Shown in pieces: positions 1 through 8,275 of a stretch of 64,000 nt of DNA. Under the pieces are notes generated by a model. The model was not told where the DNA came from. It searched no databases and saw only the letters and a list, made by a program, of their open reading frames with translations. A program made the translations under genes and the position numbers. Location: positions 456,074 to 520,073 of the forward strand of contig NZ_LMPT01000012.1 of assembly GCF_001424425.1 (NCBI RefSeq). Reading direction: 5' to 3'. This stretch comes from Acidovorax sp. Leaf191. GTDB lineage: Bacteria > Pseudomonadota > Gammaproteobacteria > Burkholderiales > Burkholderiaceae_C. Numbering within the stretch: position 1 is the stretch's first letter; each line of letters begins with the position of its first letter.

Positions 1-267
1 AGCGCGCATGCTTCGTGCACTGACTCGCCGCAGTTGTTTGAACGGAGCGCGCAGCGCGCAGTGAGTTCTGCGGCGCACCCCGCAACCGCCCCGACGCAGG
101 TTTGCCCCTTCGCAACGCGAAGGGGTCGCAGACTTGGGGTCGCCCTTTCTTTGGTGACTTTCTTTCGGCGACGCGAAAGAAAGTTACCGCGCCGCCGGGC
201 GCGCACCCCGGCTCCCGCCCTCAACACAGGCACGCCGCCCCATCAGCGAGCTCGCGAGCAGCGCCCC
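1..267. other. Non-coding, repeat-bearing leader at left edge
   Basis: I see no credible gene in this stretch. The open frames crossing it run through repeats and have arginine/proline-rich composition unlike a folded protein. It contains the hairpin element at 153-188 and leads into the direct repeats at 268-464. The genes expected just upstream of urtE (urtD and so on) must lie beyond the left edge, so urtE is separated from them by at least 570 bp of repetitive DNA. Confidence 0.6.
153..188. repeat. Hairpin repeat (CTTTCTTT/AAAGAAAG type)
   Basis: Arms at 153-167 and 174-188 match at 14 of 15 positions around a short loop (168-173). The surrounding text (about 104-215) resembles an intergenic element I recall from many Comamonadaceae genomes. 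A dispersed repeat or transcript-end hairpin is likely; no function is shown by the sequence. Confidence 0.6.
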
Positions 268-464
268 GGTTTCGACAAGCTCAACCCGAACGGTCAGGGT
301 TTTGTGCCCCAGTTTCGACAAGCTCAACTCGAACGTATGGGGTTACGGAAGGGCAAGGTTTCGACAAGCTCAACCCGAACGGATTGGGGTACGGAAGGGC
401 AAGGTTTCGGCAAGCTCAACCCGAACGGTTCTGATGTCACCGAGACTTCAACAAGCTCAATCCC
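268..464 (+). repeat. Five direct copies of the TCGACAAGCTCA..CGAACGG repeat
   Basis: Copies lie at about 268-293, 312-335, 358-382, 403-428 and 445-464 (the last degenerate), spaced roughly 45 bp and all in the same orientation. The core is TTCGACAAGCTCAACCCGAA. Copies 3 and 4 share part of the spacer, so the unit was probably amplified in tandem. The same core returns near 51.1, 56.3 and 63.4 kb, there often as inverted pairs. Confidence 0.85.
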
Positions 465-570
465 TGCCATCCAACGCAGCCACCCAAAACTCCTGCACCC
501 ACACGCTATCAAAAACATAGCATCTCGCGCCCGATGACCGCGCGCTAGACACCAACCAGGCTGACAAAAA

Positions 571-1263
571 ATGCTCACCGTCCAAAACATCAACCAGTAC
601 TACGGCGGCTCCCACATCCTGCGCGACGTGAGCCTCACCGCCGCCCCCGGCAAAGTCACCGTGCTCCTCGGCCGCAACGGCGTCGGCAAGACCACGCTGC
701 TCAAAAGCCTCATGGGCCTGGTCCCCATCAAAAGCGGCACCATCACCTTCGACGGCAAACCCATCGACAAAACCACCCCCTACGACCGCGCCCGCGCCGG
801 CATCGGCTTCGTGCCCCAGGGCCGCGAAATCTTCGGCCGCCTCACGGTCGAAGAAAACCTGCGCATGGGCCTGGCCTACAAGAGCGGCTCCACCCCCATC
901 CCCCCGCACCTGTACGACCTGTTCCCCGTGCTCAAGCAAATGCTCCACCGCCGCGGCGGCGACCTCTCGGGCGGGCAACAGCAGCAACTCGCCATCGCCC
1001 GGGCCCTCGCACCCGGCCCGCGCCTGCTGATCCTGGACGAACCCACAGAAGGCATCCAGCCGAGCATCATCAAGGACATCGGCCGCGTGATCCGCATGCT
1101 GGCCGACAAGGGCGAGATGGCGATCTTGCTGTGCGAGCAGTACTACGACTTCGCGCAGGAGCTCGCCGACGAATACCTCGTGATGGAGCGTGGCGAAGTC
1201 ATCGCCCGCGGGCCCGGCAGCGAGATGGAAGCCAAGGGCATCCGCAACCTCGTCGCGATCTGA
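571..1263 (+). CDS. urtE: Urea ABC transporter ATP-binding protein UrtE
   Basis: One of the two ATPases of the branched-chain-type urea importer UrtABCDE, acting on the cytoplasmic face of the inner membrane. At 230 aa it has the usual LivF/UrtE length. Walker A GRNGVGKT is at residues 34-41, the ABC signature LSGGQQQQ at about 132-139 and Walker B LLILDEPT at 152-159. The stretches GREIFGRLTVEENL and EPTEGIQPSII distinguish UrtE from LivF. The remaining subunits are presumably off the left edge. The downstream neighbour is convergent, so this is the operon's last gene here. No urease structural genes follow, unlike many urt loci. Confidence 0.9.
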   Translation: MLTVQNINQYYGGSHILRDVSLTAAPGKVTVLLGRNGVGKTTLLKSLMGLVPIKSGTITFDGKPIDKTTPYDRARAGIGFVPQGREIFGRLTVEENLRMGLAYKSGSTPIPPHLYDLFPVLKQMLHRRGGDLSGGQQQQLAIARALAPGPRLLILDEPTEGIQPSIIKDIGRVIRMLADKGEMAILLCEQYYDFAQELADEYLVMERGEVIARGPGSEMEAKGIRNLVAI

Positions 1264-1327
1264 AAACGCGCACCATGCCCGGCCTGCGTGGAGCGGGACA
1301 GGTGCCGAGCTGGCCCTGAAGCGTCCG

Positions 1328-2167
1328 TCAGCCCTGCTCGGTGGCCGGGGTCGCTGCGCCGCGCCAGCGCGACACGCTCTCCATGACGAGCACGGTGCAC
1401 ACCATCCACGTGCCGGCCAGCAGCCAGCCTGCGAGCACGTCGCTGGCGTAGTGCACCTGCAGCACCACGCGGCTCCAGCCGGTGGTGAAGACCGCAGCGC
1501 CGGCCAGCAGGGCTGCGGGCAGGTGCCAGGGGCGCGGGAGCAGGCGCGTGGCCAGGTAGGCGAGCATGGCGTACGCCATCATCGACGCGCTACTGTGCCC
1601 GCTGGGAAAGCTGTAGCCGTCGGCCTGTGCGATACCGTGCACGTGCTCGGGCCGCACGCGCTCGAACAGGCTTTTGAGGATGCGCGTCAGCGCGCCATTG
1701 CCGGCCATGGCGACCAGCCAGCCGGTGGCCAGCAGGCGGTGCCCGCGCCACCACAGCAGCGCGGTGACCAGCACCGTGAGCGCGGCCAGCGCCCAGCTGT
1801 CGCCCAGGTGGGTCACGGTGGCAAACCACTGAAGCACCGCCACATCGGCATGCGCCTGCAGGCCTGCGGCCAGTGCGTCGTCCAGCGCGCCCCACGTGCC
1901 GCCCGGGTGGCCGCTTTCGGCCAGTTCTGCCATCACCGCACCGGCTGCCACCAGCACGCCCGCACTCGCCGCCATGGCCGCCACCAACACCCAGCGCGCC
2001 TGTGCGGGTACCCACTGGCGCAGCGGCGGGCTGGCCCGCCGCAGGGTGCGCAGGCCGCACAGGCAGCCCCAGCCCGCCAACGACGCCAGAGCCATGCCTG
2101 CGGCCCACCAGCCGAGCGGGTGTTGCGCCAGCAGGGCGCCCAGGTTGGCTGCATCCAGTTCCGTCAT
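1328..2167 (-). CDS. PAP2-family phosphatase, integral membrane
   Basis: A 279-aa multi-spanning protein with the complete PAP2 signature: KSLFERVRP at residues 165-173, PSGH at 188-191, and SR at 232-233 followed by H239 and D243. Such enzymes dephosphorylate lipid phosphates or undecaprenyl diphosphate at the membrane. I chose the ATG at 2167 because AAGGAAG sits just upstream; a longer in-frame extension has low-complexity composition and no support. It is divergent from a lipid-kinase gene across 293 bp, so both may act on phospholipid metabolism, though that is inference. The true lipid substrate cannot be read from sequence. Confidence 0.85.
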   Translation of the reverse strand: MTELDAANLGALLAQHPLGWWAAGMALASLAGWGCLCGLRTLRRASPPLRQWVPAQARWVLVAAMAASAGVLVAAGAVMAELAESGHPGGTWGALDDALAAGLQAHADVAVLQWFATVTHLGDSWALAALTVLVTALLWWRGHRLLATGWLVAMAGNGALTRILKSLFERVRPEHVHGIAQADGYSFPSGHSSASMMAYAMLAYLATRLLPRPWHLPAALLAGAAVFTTGWSRVVLQVHYASDVLAGWLLAGTWMVCTVLVMESVSRWRGAATPATEQG

Positions 2168-2460
2168 GAAGGTGGTCTTCCTTTCCGTGTTTACCAAGGC
2201 GGCCGCGGCGGCGCAAAGCGGGCATTTGTACAGGACTTTGCAGCAGCCCATGTGAGCGTGGGTGTATGGCAGCGCGCCCATACTGCCTGTGCGGCTGCCC
2301 CGCGTTGCTGTCGGCGAGCACTGACATGGCGAAGGCATTGCTACCGGCTGCGCTCCTGAGGCAGCCTGGGCACCATCGCTCCATGGCAGAAAAGCGTCCG
2401 GGGGCAGAGGCACCGGTCCTTGCATGTTCTGCCGCCACCTTTTGATTTGCACATTGGCCC

Positions 2461-3591
2461 ATGACACCCTCCGACAGCTCCATACCCACCACGCCGCGCG
2501 GCCCCATCCACCTGGTGGTGCCCAAGCGCCCGGGGGCGGACTTCGACCTGCTGCGGGCCAAGCTCGAAGGGGTGAGCGCACTGCAGAGCCACGATGTGGT
2601 GTGGCATGTGCCGCGTGAGCGGGCCGATATCGTCCAGCTGGCGCACGACGCGGCCGAGGCGGCCCGCCAGGACGGCGGGCTGGTGGTGGCGGCCGGCGGC
2701 GACGGTACGATCAACGCCGTGGCCGCAGCCGCCTTGCGCGCCGGCGTGCCGATGGGTGTGCTGCCCATGGGCACCTTCAACTACTTTGCCCGCGAACACG
2801 GCCTGGCGCTGGACCCGGAAGTGGCGGTGCAGGATCTACTCAAGGCGCTGGACTCTGGCGACATGCGCCCGGTGCAGGTGGGCTTTGTGAACCAGCGCCT
2901 GTTCCTGGTCAACGCCAGCGTGGGCCTGTACCCCAAGCTGCTGGCCGAGCGCGAAAAGGCGTCGCGCCGTTTCGGCCGGTCGCGCATGGTGGCGGTGGCG
3001 TCCGCCGTGTGGAGCATGTTCCGCCCGTCCGCCGGCCGCCGCTGGCGCGTGGTGATGAAAACCCACCAGGGCGCGCAGTCCAGCCAGGAAGAGCATCTGG
3101 TCACCACCCTGTTTGTGGGCAACAACCCCCTGCAGCTCGACCGCATGGGCCTGGCCGAAGCCAAGCTGGTGGCCGACGGCGGCATGCTGGGCGTGGTGAT
3201 GCTGCAGCCCCAGGGCCGCTGGGCCGTGGCGCGCACGGTATGGAACGCGGCCACCGGACAGTTGGGCAAGGACAGTGCGGTGGTCAGCCTGGCGTGCTCC
3301 GAGCTGGCGGTGTCACCCGCCAGCTGGCGCCCACCCCAGGTCAAGGTGGCGTTCGACGGTGAGCGCGAATGGATGGCGCCGCCGCTGCAGTTCAGCATCA
3401 GCGCCCGTCCGCTGTGGCTGGTGGCGCCGTCGCCGCTGGTGCGCGACGAGCCGCCGCTGACGGCTGCCTCCGCCGTGGCGGGGCTCGCGGCCGTGGCGGC
3501 GGCGATCGTGCCGGGCATCGCCGACGGCGGTGATGCCCCCGCCTCCGACCCCGCACCTGACCCCGAAGGCCAAGGCCTGCAGCCCGCATGA
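2461..3591 (+). CDS. Diacylglycerol kinase-catalytic-domain lipid kinase
   Basis: A 376-aa member of the DAGK/sphingosine-kinase-like family (YegS/BmrU type). The nucleotide-binding motif GGDGT is at residues 79-83, followed by a GMLPMGT-like loop (VLPMGTFNYFA) about 20 residues later, and there is a second beta-rich domain in the C-terminal half. These enzymes phosphorylate a lipid hydroxyl with ATP at the membrane surface. The last 45 residues are alanine/proline-rich and look disordered. It is followed after 73 bp by a metallophosphoesterase on the same strand. The exact lipid acceptor is unknown. Confidence 0.8.
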   Translation: MTPSDSSIPTTPRGPIHLVVPKRPGADFDLLRAKLEGVSALQSHDVVWHVPRERADIVQLAHDAAEAARQDGGLVVAAGGDGTINAVAAAALRAGVPMGVLPMGTFNYFAREHGLALDPEVAVQDLLKALDSGDMRPVQVGFVNQRLFLVNASVGLYPKLLAEREKASRRFGRSRMVAVASAVWSMFRPSAGRRWRVVMKTHQGAQSSQEEHLVTTLFVGNNPLQLDRMGLAEAKLVADGGMLGVVMLQPQGRWAVARTVWNAATGQLGKDSAVVSLACSELAVSPASWRPPQVKVAFDGEREWMAPPLQFSISARPLWLVAPSPLVRDEPPLTAASAVAGLAAVAAAIVPGIADGGDAPASDPAPDPEGQGLQPA

Positions 3592-3664
3592 GGATGAGAA
3601 AGAACGCCGCGCGCCGCACTGCGGCCCCACCCGCACCCCCACCCGCCTGGGCCAGGATGCGACG

Positions 3665-4453
3665 ATGACGGTCCTGATGCACCTGTCGGACCTGCATTTC
3701 GGTGCGCACGACCCGACGGTGTGCGATGCGGCACTGCGCCTGGCGCAGCGTTTGGGAGTGTCGATGGCCGTGGTGTCGGGCGACCTCACGCAGAGGGCCA
3801 CGGCCACCCAGTTCGAGCAGGCGTCGCGGTTTGTGCAGGGCCTGCACGCGCGCAGCACGCTGGTGCTGGCGGGCAACCACGACCTGCCGCTGTTTGCGTG
3901 GTGGATGCGCTGGGGCCGGTCGTACGAGCGTTTTTCCACCCAGTTCGGCATGGACTACGAGCCGGTGCGGCAGTCCGGCGCCTTCTACGTGGTGGGGGTG
4001 AACACCACGCGCGCCTGGCGGCACGAGCGCGGCAGCCTGTCGTCGGCGCAGATCCAGCATGTGGCCGACCTGCTGGCACGCGCACCGCCGGACGCCTGGC
4101 GCATCGTGGCCAGCCACCACCCGCTGGTGGCGCGCGACGCGGCCGACCGGACCCACCGCCCCTCGCGCGCGGACGAGGCACTGCAGCGCTGGAGATCTGC
4201 CGGCGCGCAGATGCTCCTGTCGGGCCATGCCCACCAGCCAGCGCTGCTCAACCCCATGCCCGGCCTCTGGGCCAGCCACGCCGGCACGGCCGTATCCCAC
4301 CGGTTGCGCCACGGCTGTCCAAACAGCCTGGTCGTGCTGACGGTGGAGGTCTCTGGCGAGGTGGCGGGTGGCTGGGCGCGCTACGCGGCCCGCTGGGACT
4401 ACGACGCGGCGTCGGGCGAGTTCCAGCGCGTGCTGCGGGTCAGCGCGACCTGA
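3665..4453 (+). CDS. Calcineurin-like metallophosphoesterase, CpdA-like
   Basis: A 262-aa enzyme with all class III phosphodiesterase metal motifs: DLH at residues 9-11, GD at 39-40, GNHD at 70-73, a SHHPL block and a GHAHQ block near the C terminus. Family members include the cAMP phosphodiesterase CpdA, which has about the same length. I start at the ATG at 3665, where homology begins; upstream in-frame sequence is low-complexity and overlaps the preceding gene. The next gene is a predicted adenylate cyclase on the same strand, which makes cAMP a plausible substrate. This is not proven by sequence, since many members of this fold hydrolyse other phosphoesters. Confidence 0.75.
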   Translation: MTVLMHLSDLHFGAHDPTVCDAALRLAQRLGVSMAVVSGDLTQRATATQFEQASRFVQGLHARSTLVLAGNHDLPLFAWWMRWGRSYERFSTQFGMDYEPVRQSGAFYVVGVNTTRAWRHERGSLSSAQIQHVADLLARAPPDAWRIVASHHPLVARDAADRTHRPSRADEALQRWRSAGAQMLLSGHAHQPALLNPMPGLWASHAGTAVSHRLRHGCPNSLVVLTVEVSGEVAGGWARYAARWDYDAASGEFQRVLRVSAT

Positions 4454-4492
4454 CCGGGCACCAGGCGATGGCCCGGCAGGCCGGTATTGCGA

Positions 4493-4549
4493 ATGCTATG
4501 TTTTTTGTAGCTGGTGGCGCTTTACCAGCAAGCGGTAGGCATCAAAATC
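4493..4549 (+). repeat. Intergenic TAGCTG..GCGCTT..CAAGCGGTAG repeat
   Basis: This imperfect palindrome lies in the 256-bp gap between the phosphoesterase and the cyclase. It matches, in the opposite orientation, the element at 30946-31000: both carry TAGCTG, GCGCTT, CA and AAGCGGTAG in the same order. I recall similar elements as abundant in Acidovorax intergenic DNA. The rest of the gap shows no gene. Confidence 0.6.
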
Positions 4550-4709
4550 AACAAGATTCTGGCGTTGCCAGCGCTGTGGCGGATATGCCCGGACAGGTTT
4601 CACCGGGTTGACCGCCCCCGGGCCCGCGCCTATTCTGGCTGGCAGGTGGGTTGACCGTGCGACGGAGGGTTGCAGGCGGCCTGCGGTACTTGCTGCTTCA
4701 CGGCCTTCC

Positions 4710-5792
4710 ATGCACAAAGAATTCAACCACGATGCGCTGCGCCGCCTGCAGGCGCTGATCGAACGCGAAACAGGCACGCCACTGAGCGACGCCGCGCAGG
4801 CCGAGGTCGCCGCCATCTTGCGCGGCACCGAGTCGCCGCAGGGCGCCGCCACCGAAGGCGTGGAGGCCGCGCCGCGCGAGGTCACCATCTTGCTGGCCGA
4901 CCTGCGCGGCTTCACCGCGCTGTCGGGGTCGCAGCCAGCGGCGGTGGTCATCGCGGCGCTCAATCGCTGCCTGTCGCGCCTGAGCGAGGTGGTGTTCAAG
5001 TACCGGGGCAGCATCGACAAGTTCATGGGCGACTCCATCATGGTGCTCTTCGGCGCGCCGGTGGCCAACGATGACGATGTGGACCGCGCGCTGCTGTGCG
5101 CGGTGGAGATGCAGATCGCCATGCGCGAGCTGAACCTCGCCCACCTGCGCGAGCGTCTGCCGGAGGTCTTCCTCGGCATCGGCGTGAACACCGGCACGGT
5201 GATGGCCGGCCGCTTCGGCTCCGACGTGTATTCCGAATACACCGTGATCGGCGAGGCGGTCAACCTGGCATCGCGCATCGAGGCGCTGAGCCTGCGCGGC
5301 CAGGTGCTCATCAGCGACACCACCTACCAGCGCTGCTGGGGCCTGGTGTCGGCGTCGGCGCCGATGCAGGTGCACGTCAAGGGCCGCACGCAGCCGGTCA
5401 GCCTGCGCGAGCTGATCGCGATCCCGTCGCACAAGCTCAAGGTGCCACGCCAGGAGTTTCGCCGCAGCCACCGGGTGGATGCGCGCCTGCCGTGCCTGTG
5501 CCAGCGCATGCAGGACAAGATCGTCGTGCCCCACATCGTGCACGGCGCCATCCGCGACATCGGCTACCACGGTCTGCTGGTGGAGTTGATCGAGCCGCTG
5601 GAGGCGCACAGCGAAATCAAGCTCGAGTTCGAGCTGCCGCTGGTGGACTACCGCGTGGCCGACGTGTACGCCCGGGTCATCACCGTCAAGCAGGAGGGCG
5701 ACGAGTGGGTGGCGGGGCTGGAGTTCACCTCCATCAGCGACGAATGCCATGCCAAGGTGCAGATGTTCGTGCAGCTGCTGGTAGTGCACTGA
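4710..5792 (+). CDS. Class III adenylate cyclase with C-terminal PilZ domain
   Basis: A 360-aa two-domain signalling protein without membrane segments. Residues about 55-240 form a class III nucleotide cyclase: metal-binding D64 (LLADLRGF) and D108 (FMGDSIM), purine-selecting K104 and T178 (the lysine/threonine pair typical of adenylate cyclases), and transition-state N185 and R189 (VNLASR). All catalytic positions are present, so it should make cAMP. Residues about 248-345 read as PilZ: RRSHR at 251-255, D283-x-G-x-x-G288 in place of DxSxxG, and a closing GLEF. PilZ domains bind c-di-GMP. I start at the ATG at 4710, where a plausible N terminus begins. Confidence 0.85.
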   Translation: MHKEFNHDALRRLQALIERETGTPLSDAAQAEVAAILRGTESPQGAATEGVEAAPREVTILLADLRGFTALSGSQPAAVVIAALNRCLSRLSEVVFKYRGSIDKFMGDSIMVLFGAPVANDDDVDRALLCAVEMQIAMRELNLAHLRERLPEVFLGIGVNTGTVMAGRFGSDVYSEYTVIGEAVNLASRIEALSLRGQVLISDTTYQRCWGLVSASAPMQVHVKGRTQPVSLRELIAIPSHKLKVPRQEFRRSHRVDARLPCLCQRMQDKIVVPHIVHGAIRDIGYHGLLVELIEPLEAHSEIKLEFELPLVDYRVADVYARVITVKQEGDEWVAGLEFTSISDECHAKVQMFVQLLVVH

Positions 5793-5826
5793 CCCGCAAC
5801 CGGGCCGCGGCCGCGCTCTCTTCGGC

Positions 5827-6555
5827 TCAGCAGCCCAGCATCCGCGCCAGGTCGATGAGGTCGGTGGCGTGCAGGTCGTTGCCGGGCTGCGGCGCGCCGT
5901 CTTTGGGGCGGGCCGCGCCCAGTTCGTGCGGACGCTCGATGTAGGCCGTGCGCAGGCCGCAGCCGCGCGCGGCGGCCAGGTCGTCGTGGTGCGTGGCCAC
6001 CAGCGCCACCTGCGACGGCGCGGCGTCGAACACCCGCGCCACACCCAGGTAGGTGGCCGGGTCGGGCTTGTAGGCGCGGAACACCTCGGCACTCAGCACG
6101 CAGTCCCAGGGCAGGCCGGCGCGTTTGGCCATGTGGGTCAACAGGCCGATGTTGCCGTTGGACAGCGTGGTGATGATGAAGCGGGTCTTGAGCCGCTTGA
6201 GGCCCTCCACGCTGTCGGGCCAGGCATCCAGCCGGTGCCACACCCGGTTGAGGTGGCGGCGCTCCACCTCGGACAGATGCGCAAGGCCAAAGCGCGGCAG
6301 GATCTCGTCCAGGATGCTGCGGTGCAGGTCGTCGATCAGCGTCCAGCCCTGCTCGCCCCGTATCACCCGGGCCATGGCCGGCTGGTAGCCCGCGCGCCAG
6401 GCCAGAGCGAACGCATCGCCGTCCACCGCGGGGTACAGCGCCTGCATCTCGCGCACGATGCTGCCGTGCCAGTCCACCACCGTGCCGAAGATGTCGAAGG
6501 CCAGTACCTTGACGGTGGAGGCAATGCTGTCGGCGGTTCCTGGAGTCGATGTCAT
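5827..6555 (-). CDS. HAD-superfamily hydrolase, type II haloacid dehalogenase-like
   Basis: A 242-aa protein with the four HAD motifs: nucleophile D21 and T25 in FDIFGTVVDW, TLSNGN (motif II), a KPDP block around the conserved lysine (motif III) and HHDDLAAARG (motif IV). The order and length fit (S)-2-haloacid dehalogenases. The substrate-loop asparagine found in characterised dehalogenases is histidine here (ATHHDDL), a variant I associate with phosphoglycolate/haloacid-like relatives of unknown substrate. It is convergent with the cyclase gene across 34 bp. The start at 6555 is chosen over an upstream frame that runs through a 9-bp tandem repeat. Confidence 0.8.
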   Translation of the reverse strand: MTSTPGTADSIASTVKVLAFDIFGTVVDWHGSIVREMQALYPAVDGDAFALAWRAGYQPAMARVIRGEQGWTLIDDLHRSILDEILPRFGLAHLSEVERRHLNRVWHRLDAWPDSVEGLKRLKTRFIITTLSNGNIGLLTHMAKRAGLPWDCVLSAEVFRAYKPDPATYLGVARVFDAAPSQVALVATHHDDLAAARGCGLRTAYIERPHELGAARPKDGAPQPGNDLHATDLIDLARMLGC

Positions 6556-6893
6556 GGAAGGTCTTTCGTTCAGGGTGGGGCGTCGTGATGAACTTGCCGG
6601 CAGCGCAGGCGTCGCCAGCAGTGCTTGCGATGCCTGCAATGCCTGCGATGCCTGCGTTGGGCGCAAAGCCCAGGGTCTGCAGGCTTACCGCCAGCCTAGC
6701 AGTGCCTGCTGTTCGGCGTGTTCGCACAGGTTACACATGTCCCCAGACCAGCATGTTCGCGCAGAGAATGCTATGGTTACGGAAATCGGGTTTACCCCTG
6801 TAACTCGGTTTCTCCCTCCATCCCCTGTATTCGTTGTACGTCCCGCGCTGGCCCATCGGGTGAAGGCGGGGCGTTCGCTTGCTGCCGCCAGCC
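6556..6893. other. Divergent intergenic region with 9-bp tandem repeats
   Basis: This 338-bp spacer separates the divergent HAD and MFS genes and presumably holds both promoters. Four near-perfect 9-bp units of the form TGCGATGCC lie at 6626-6661. No gene or recognised operator is visible. Confidence 0.5.
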
Positions 6894-8141
6894 ATGACCG
6901 CGCCTTTGTCTCCCCCATCCCCCGCGTCTTCCGAGCCGCCCATCGCCCACACCCCCACCGACGACCGCACCCTGGTGCGGGCCGTGCTGGCCCTGGGGGT
7001 GGGCGGCTTTTCCATCGGCACGGGCGAATTCGTCATCATGGGCCTGCTGCCCGAGGTGGCGCGCGACATCGACGTCACCATTCCGCAGGCCGGCCACGTC
7101 ATCAGCGCCTATGCGCTGGGCGTGGTGGTGGGTGCGCCGGTGCTGGCCGTGCTGTGCGCCCACTGGGGGCGCCGCACGCTGCTGATGGCGCTGATGGTGG
7201 TGTATGCGCTGGGCAACTTCGCATCGGCCCTGGCGCCGGGCTACCTGTCACTCAGCGCCATGCGCCTGTTCACCGGCCTGCCGCACGGCACCTACTTCGG
7301 CGTGGCCGCGCTGGTGGCTGCGGCGCTGGCACCACCTGGGCGCCGTGCGCGCGCGGTGGGCTGGGTGATGCTGGGGCTGACCACGGCCACGCTGGTGGGC
7401 GTGCCCATTGCGGCGGCGCTGGGCGAGTATTTCGGCTGGCGCGCGGCGTTCGTCTTCGTGGGGCTGATCGCCCTGGCCGCCGTGGCCATGGTGCGCCTGT
7501 GGGTGCCCGACATGCCCGCATCGCACGGCGCCAGTCCGCTGCGCGAGCTGGGCGCGCTGGCGCGCAAGCAGGTGTGGTTCACGCTGGGCATCGGCGCCAT
7601 CGGTTTCGGCGGCATGTTCGCGGTGTTCAGCTACATCAAGCCCACGCTGCTGGAGGTGGCCGGCATGCCGCCTGCGCTCATGCCCTTCGTGCTGTCGCTG
7701 TTCGGCCTGGGCATGGTGGCAGGCAACATCGTCGGCTCGCGCATGGCCGACAAGGCGCTCATGCCCGCCATCGGCAAGGTGCTGCTGTGGTCCATCGTGG
7801 TCATGGCGCTGTTCGTGCCTGCTGCGCACCACCCCGTCAGCGCGGCGGTGGCGACCTTTCTGCTCGGCACGGTGGTCGCCATCGGCCCGGCCTTGCAGAT
7901 CCGGCTCATGGATGTGGCCGGCGATGCGCAGACCCTGGCGGCGGCGCTCAACCACTCGGCCTTCAACGCCGCCAATGCGCTGGGCGCGTGGCTGGGCGGT
8001 GTGTCCATCGCGGCCGGCCTGGGCTGGACGTCCACCGGCTGGGTGGGCGTGGTGCTGGGGCTGTGCGGCGTGGGCATCTTTGCCCTGGCGCTGTCGTCCG
8101 AACGGAAAACGCAGCGCGCCACGGAAGGCCTCAGCGCCTGA
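6894..8141 (+). CDS. MFS transporter, DHA1 (AraJ/PbuE-like) exporter
   Basis: A 415-aa inner-membrane protein with about 12 hydrophobic segments in two halves. The first helix carries GTGEF, characteristic of the AraJ/YdhP/PbuE branch of drug:H+ antiporters, and the loop between helices 2 and 3 has the MFS basic motif (AHWGRR). PbuE and NepI of this branch export purine bases and nucleosides, so a link to nearby purine catabolism is possible but not shown. Roughly the first 30 residues are proline/alanine-rich and cytoplasmic. The start codon at 6894 is the last one before the conserved core; no strong ribosome-binding site is seen. Confidence 0.75.
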   Translation: MTAPLSPPSPASSEPPIAHTPTDDRTLVRAVLALGVGGFSIGTGEFVIMGLLPEVARDIDVTIPQAGHVISAYALGVVVGAPVLAVLCAHWGRRTLLMALMVVYALGNFASALAPGYLSLSAMRLFTGLPHGTYFGVAALVAAALAPPGRRARAVGWVMLGLTTATLVGVPIAAALGEYFGWRAAFVFVGLIALAAVAMVRLWVPDMPASHGASPLRELGALARKQVWFTLGIGAIGFGGMFAVFSYIKPTLLEVAGMPPALMPFVLSLFGLGMVAGNIVGSRMADKALMPAIGKVLLWSIVVMALFVPAAHHPVSAAVATFLLGTVVAIGPALQIRLMDVAGDAQTLAAALNHSAFNAANALGAWLGGVSIAAGLGWTSTGWVGVVLGLCGVGIFALALSSERKTQRATEGLSA

Positions 8142-8275
8142 GCGTAGCGGCGGTGCGACACCGCCGCGCCGGGCGCAGCGAACGCCGCTTTCTGCAGTAC
8201 AGTGAACGCGGGCCAACCCCATTGTTGGCCACGTCGCTCGGACGGTTCCGGGCGCTCACGTGAAAGTTCACCAGC

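Noticed and set aside
268..464. Regularly spaced direct repeats suggesting a CRISPR array
   Set aside because: Spacers are partly identical to each other, repeat copies are degenerate, no cas genes are nearby, and the same repeat occurs singly and inverted elsewhere.
4698..6092. Long antisense open frames (for example 464 codons opposite the cyclase)
   Set aside because: Composition is histidine/arginine/alanine-rich, as expected from GC-rich antisense frames; the plus-strand frame has complete catalytic motifs.
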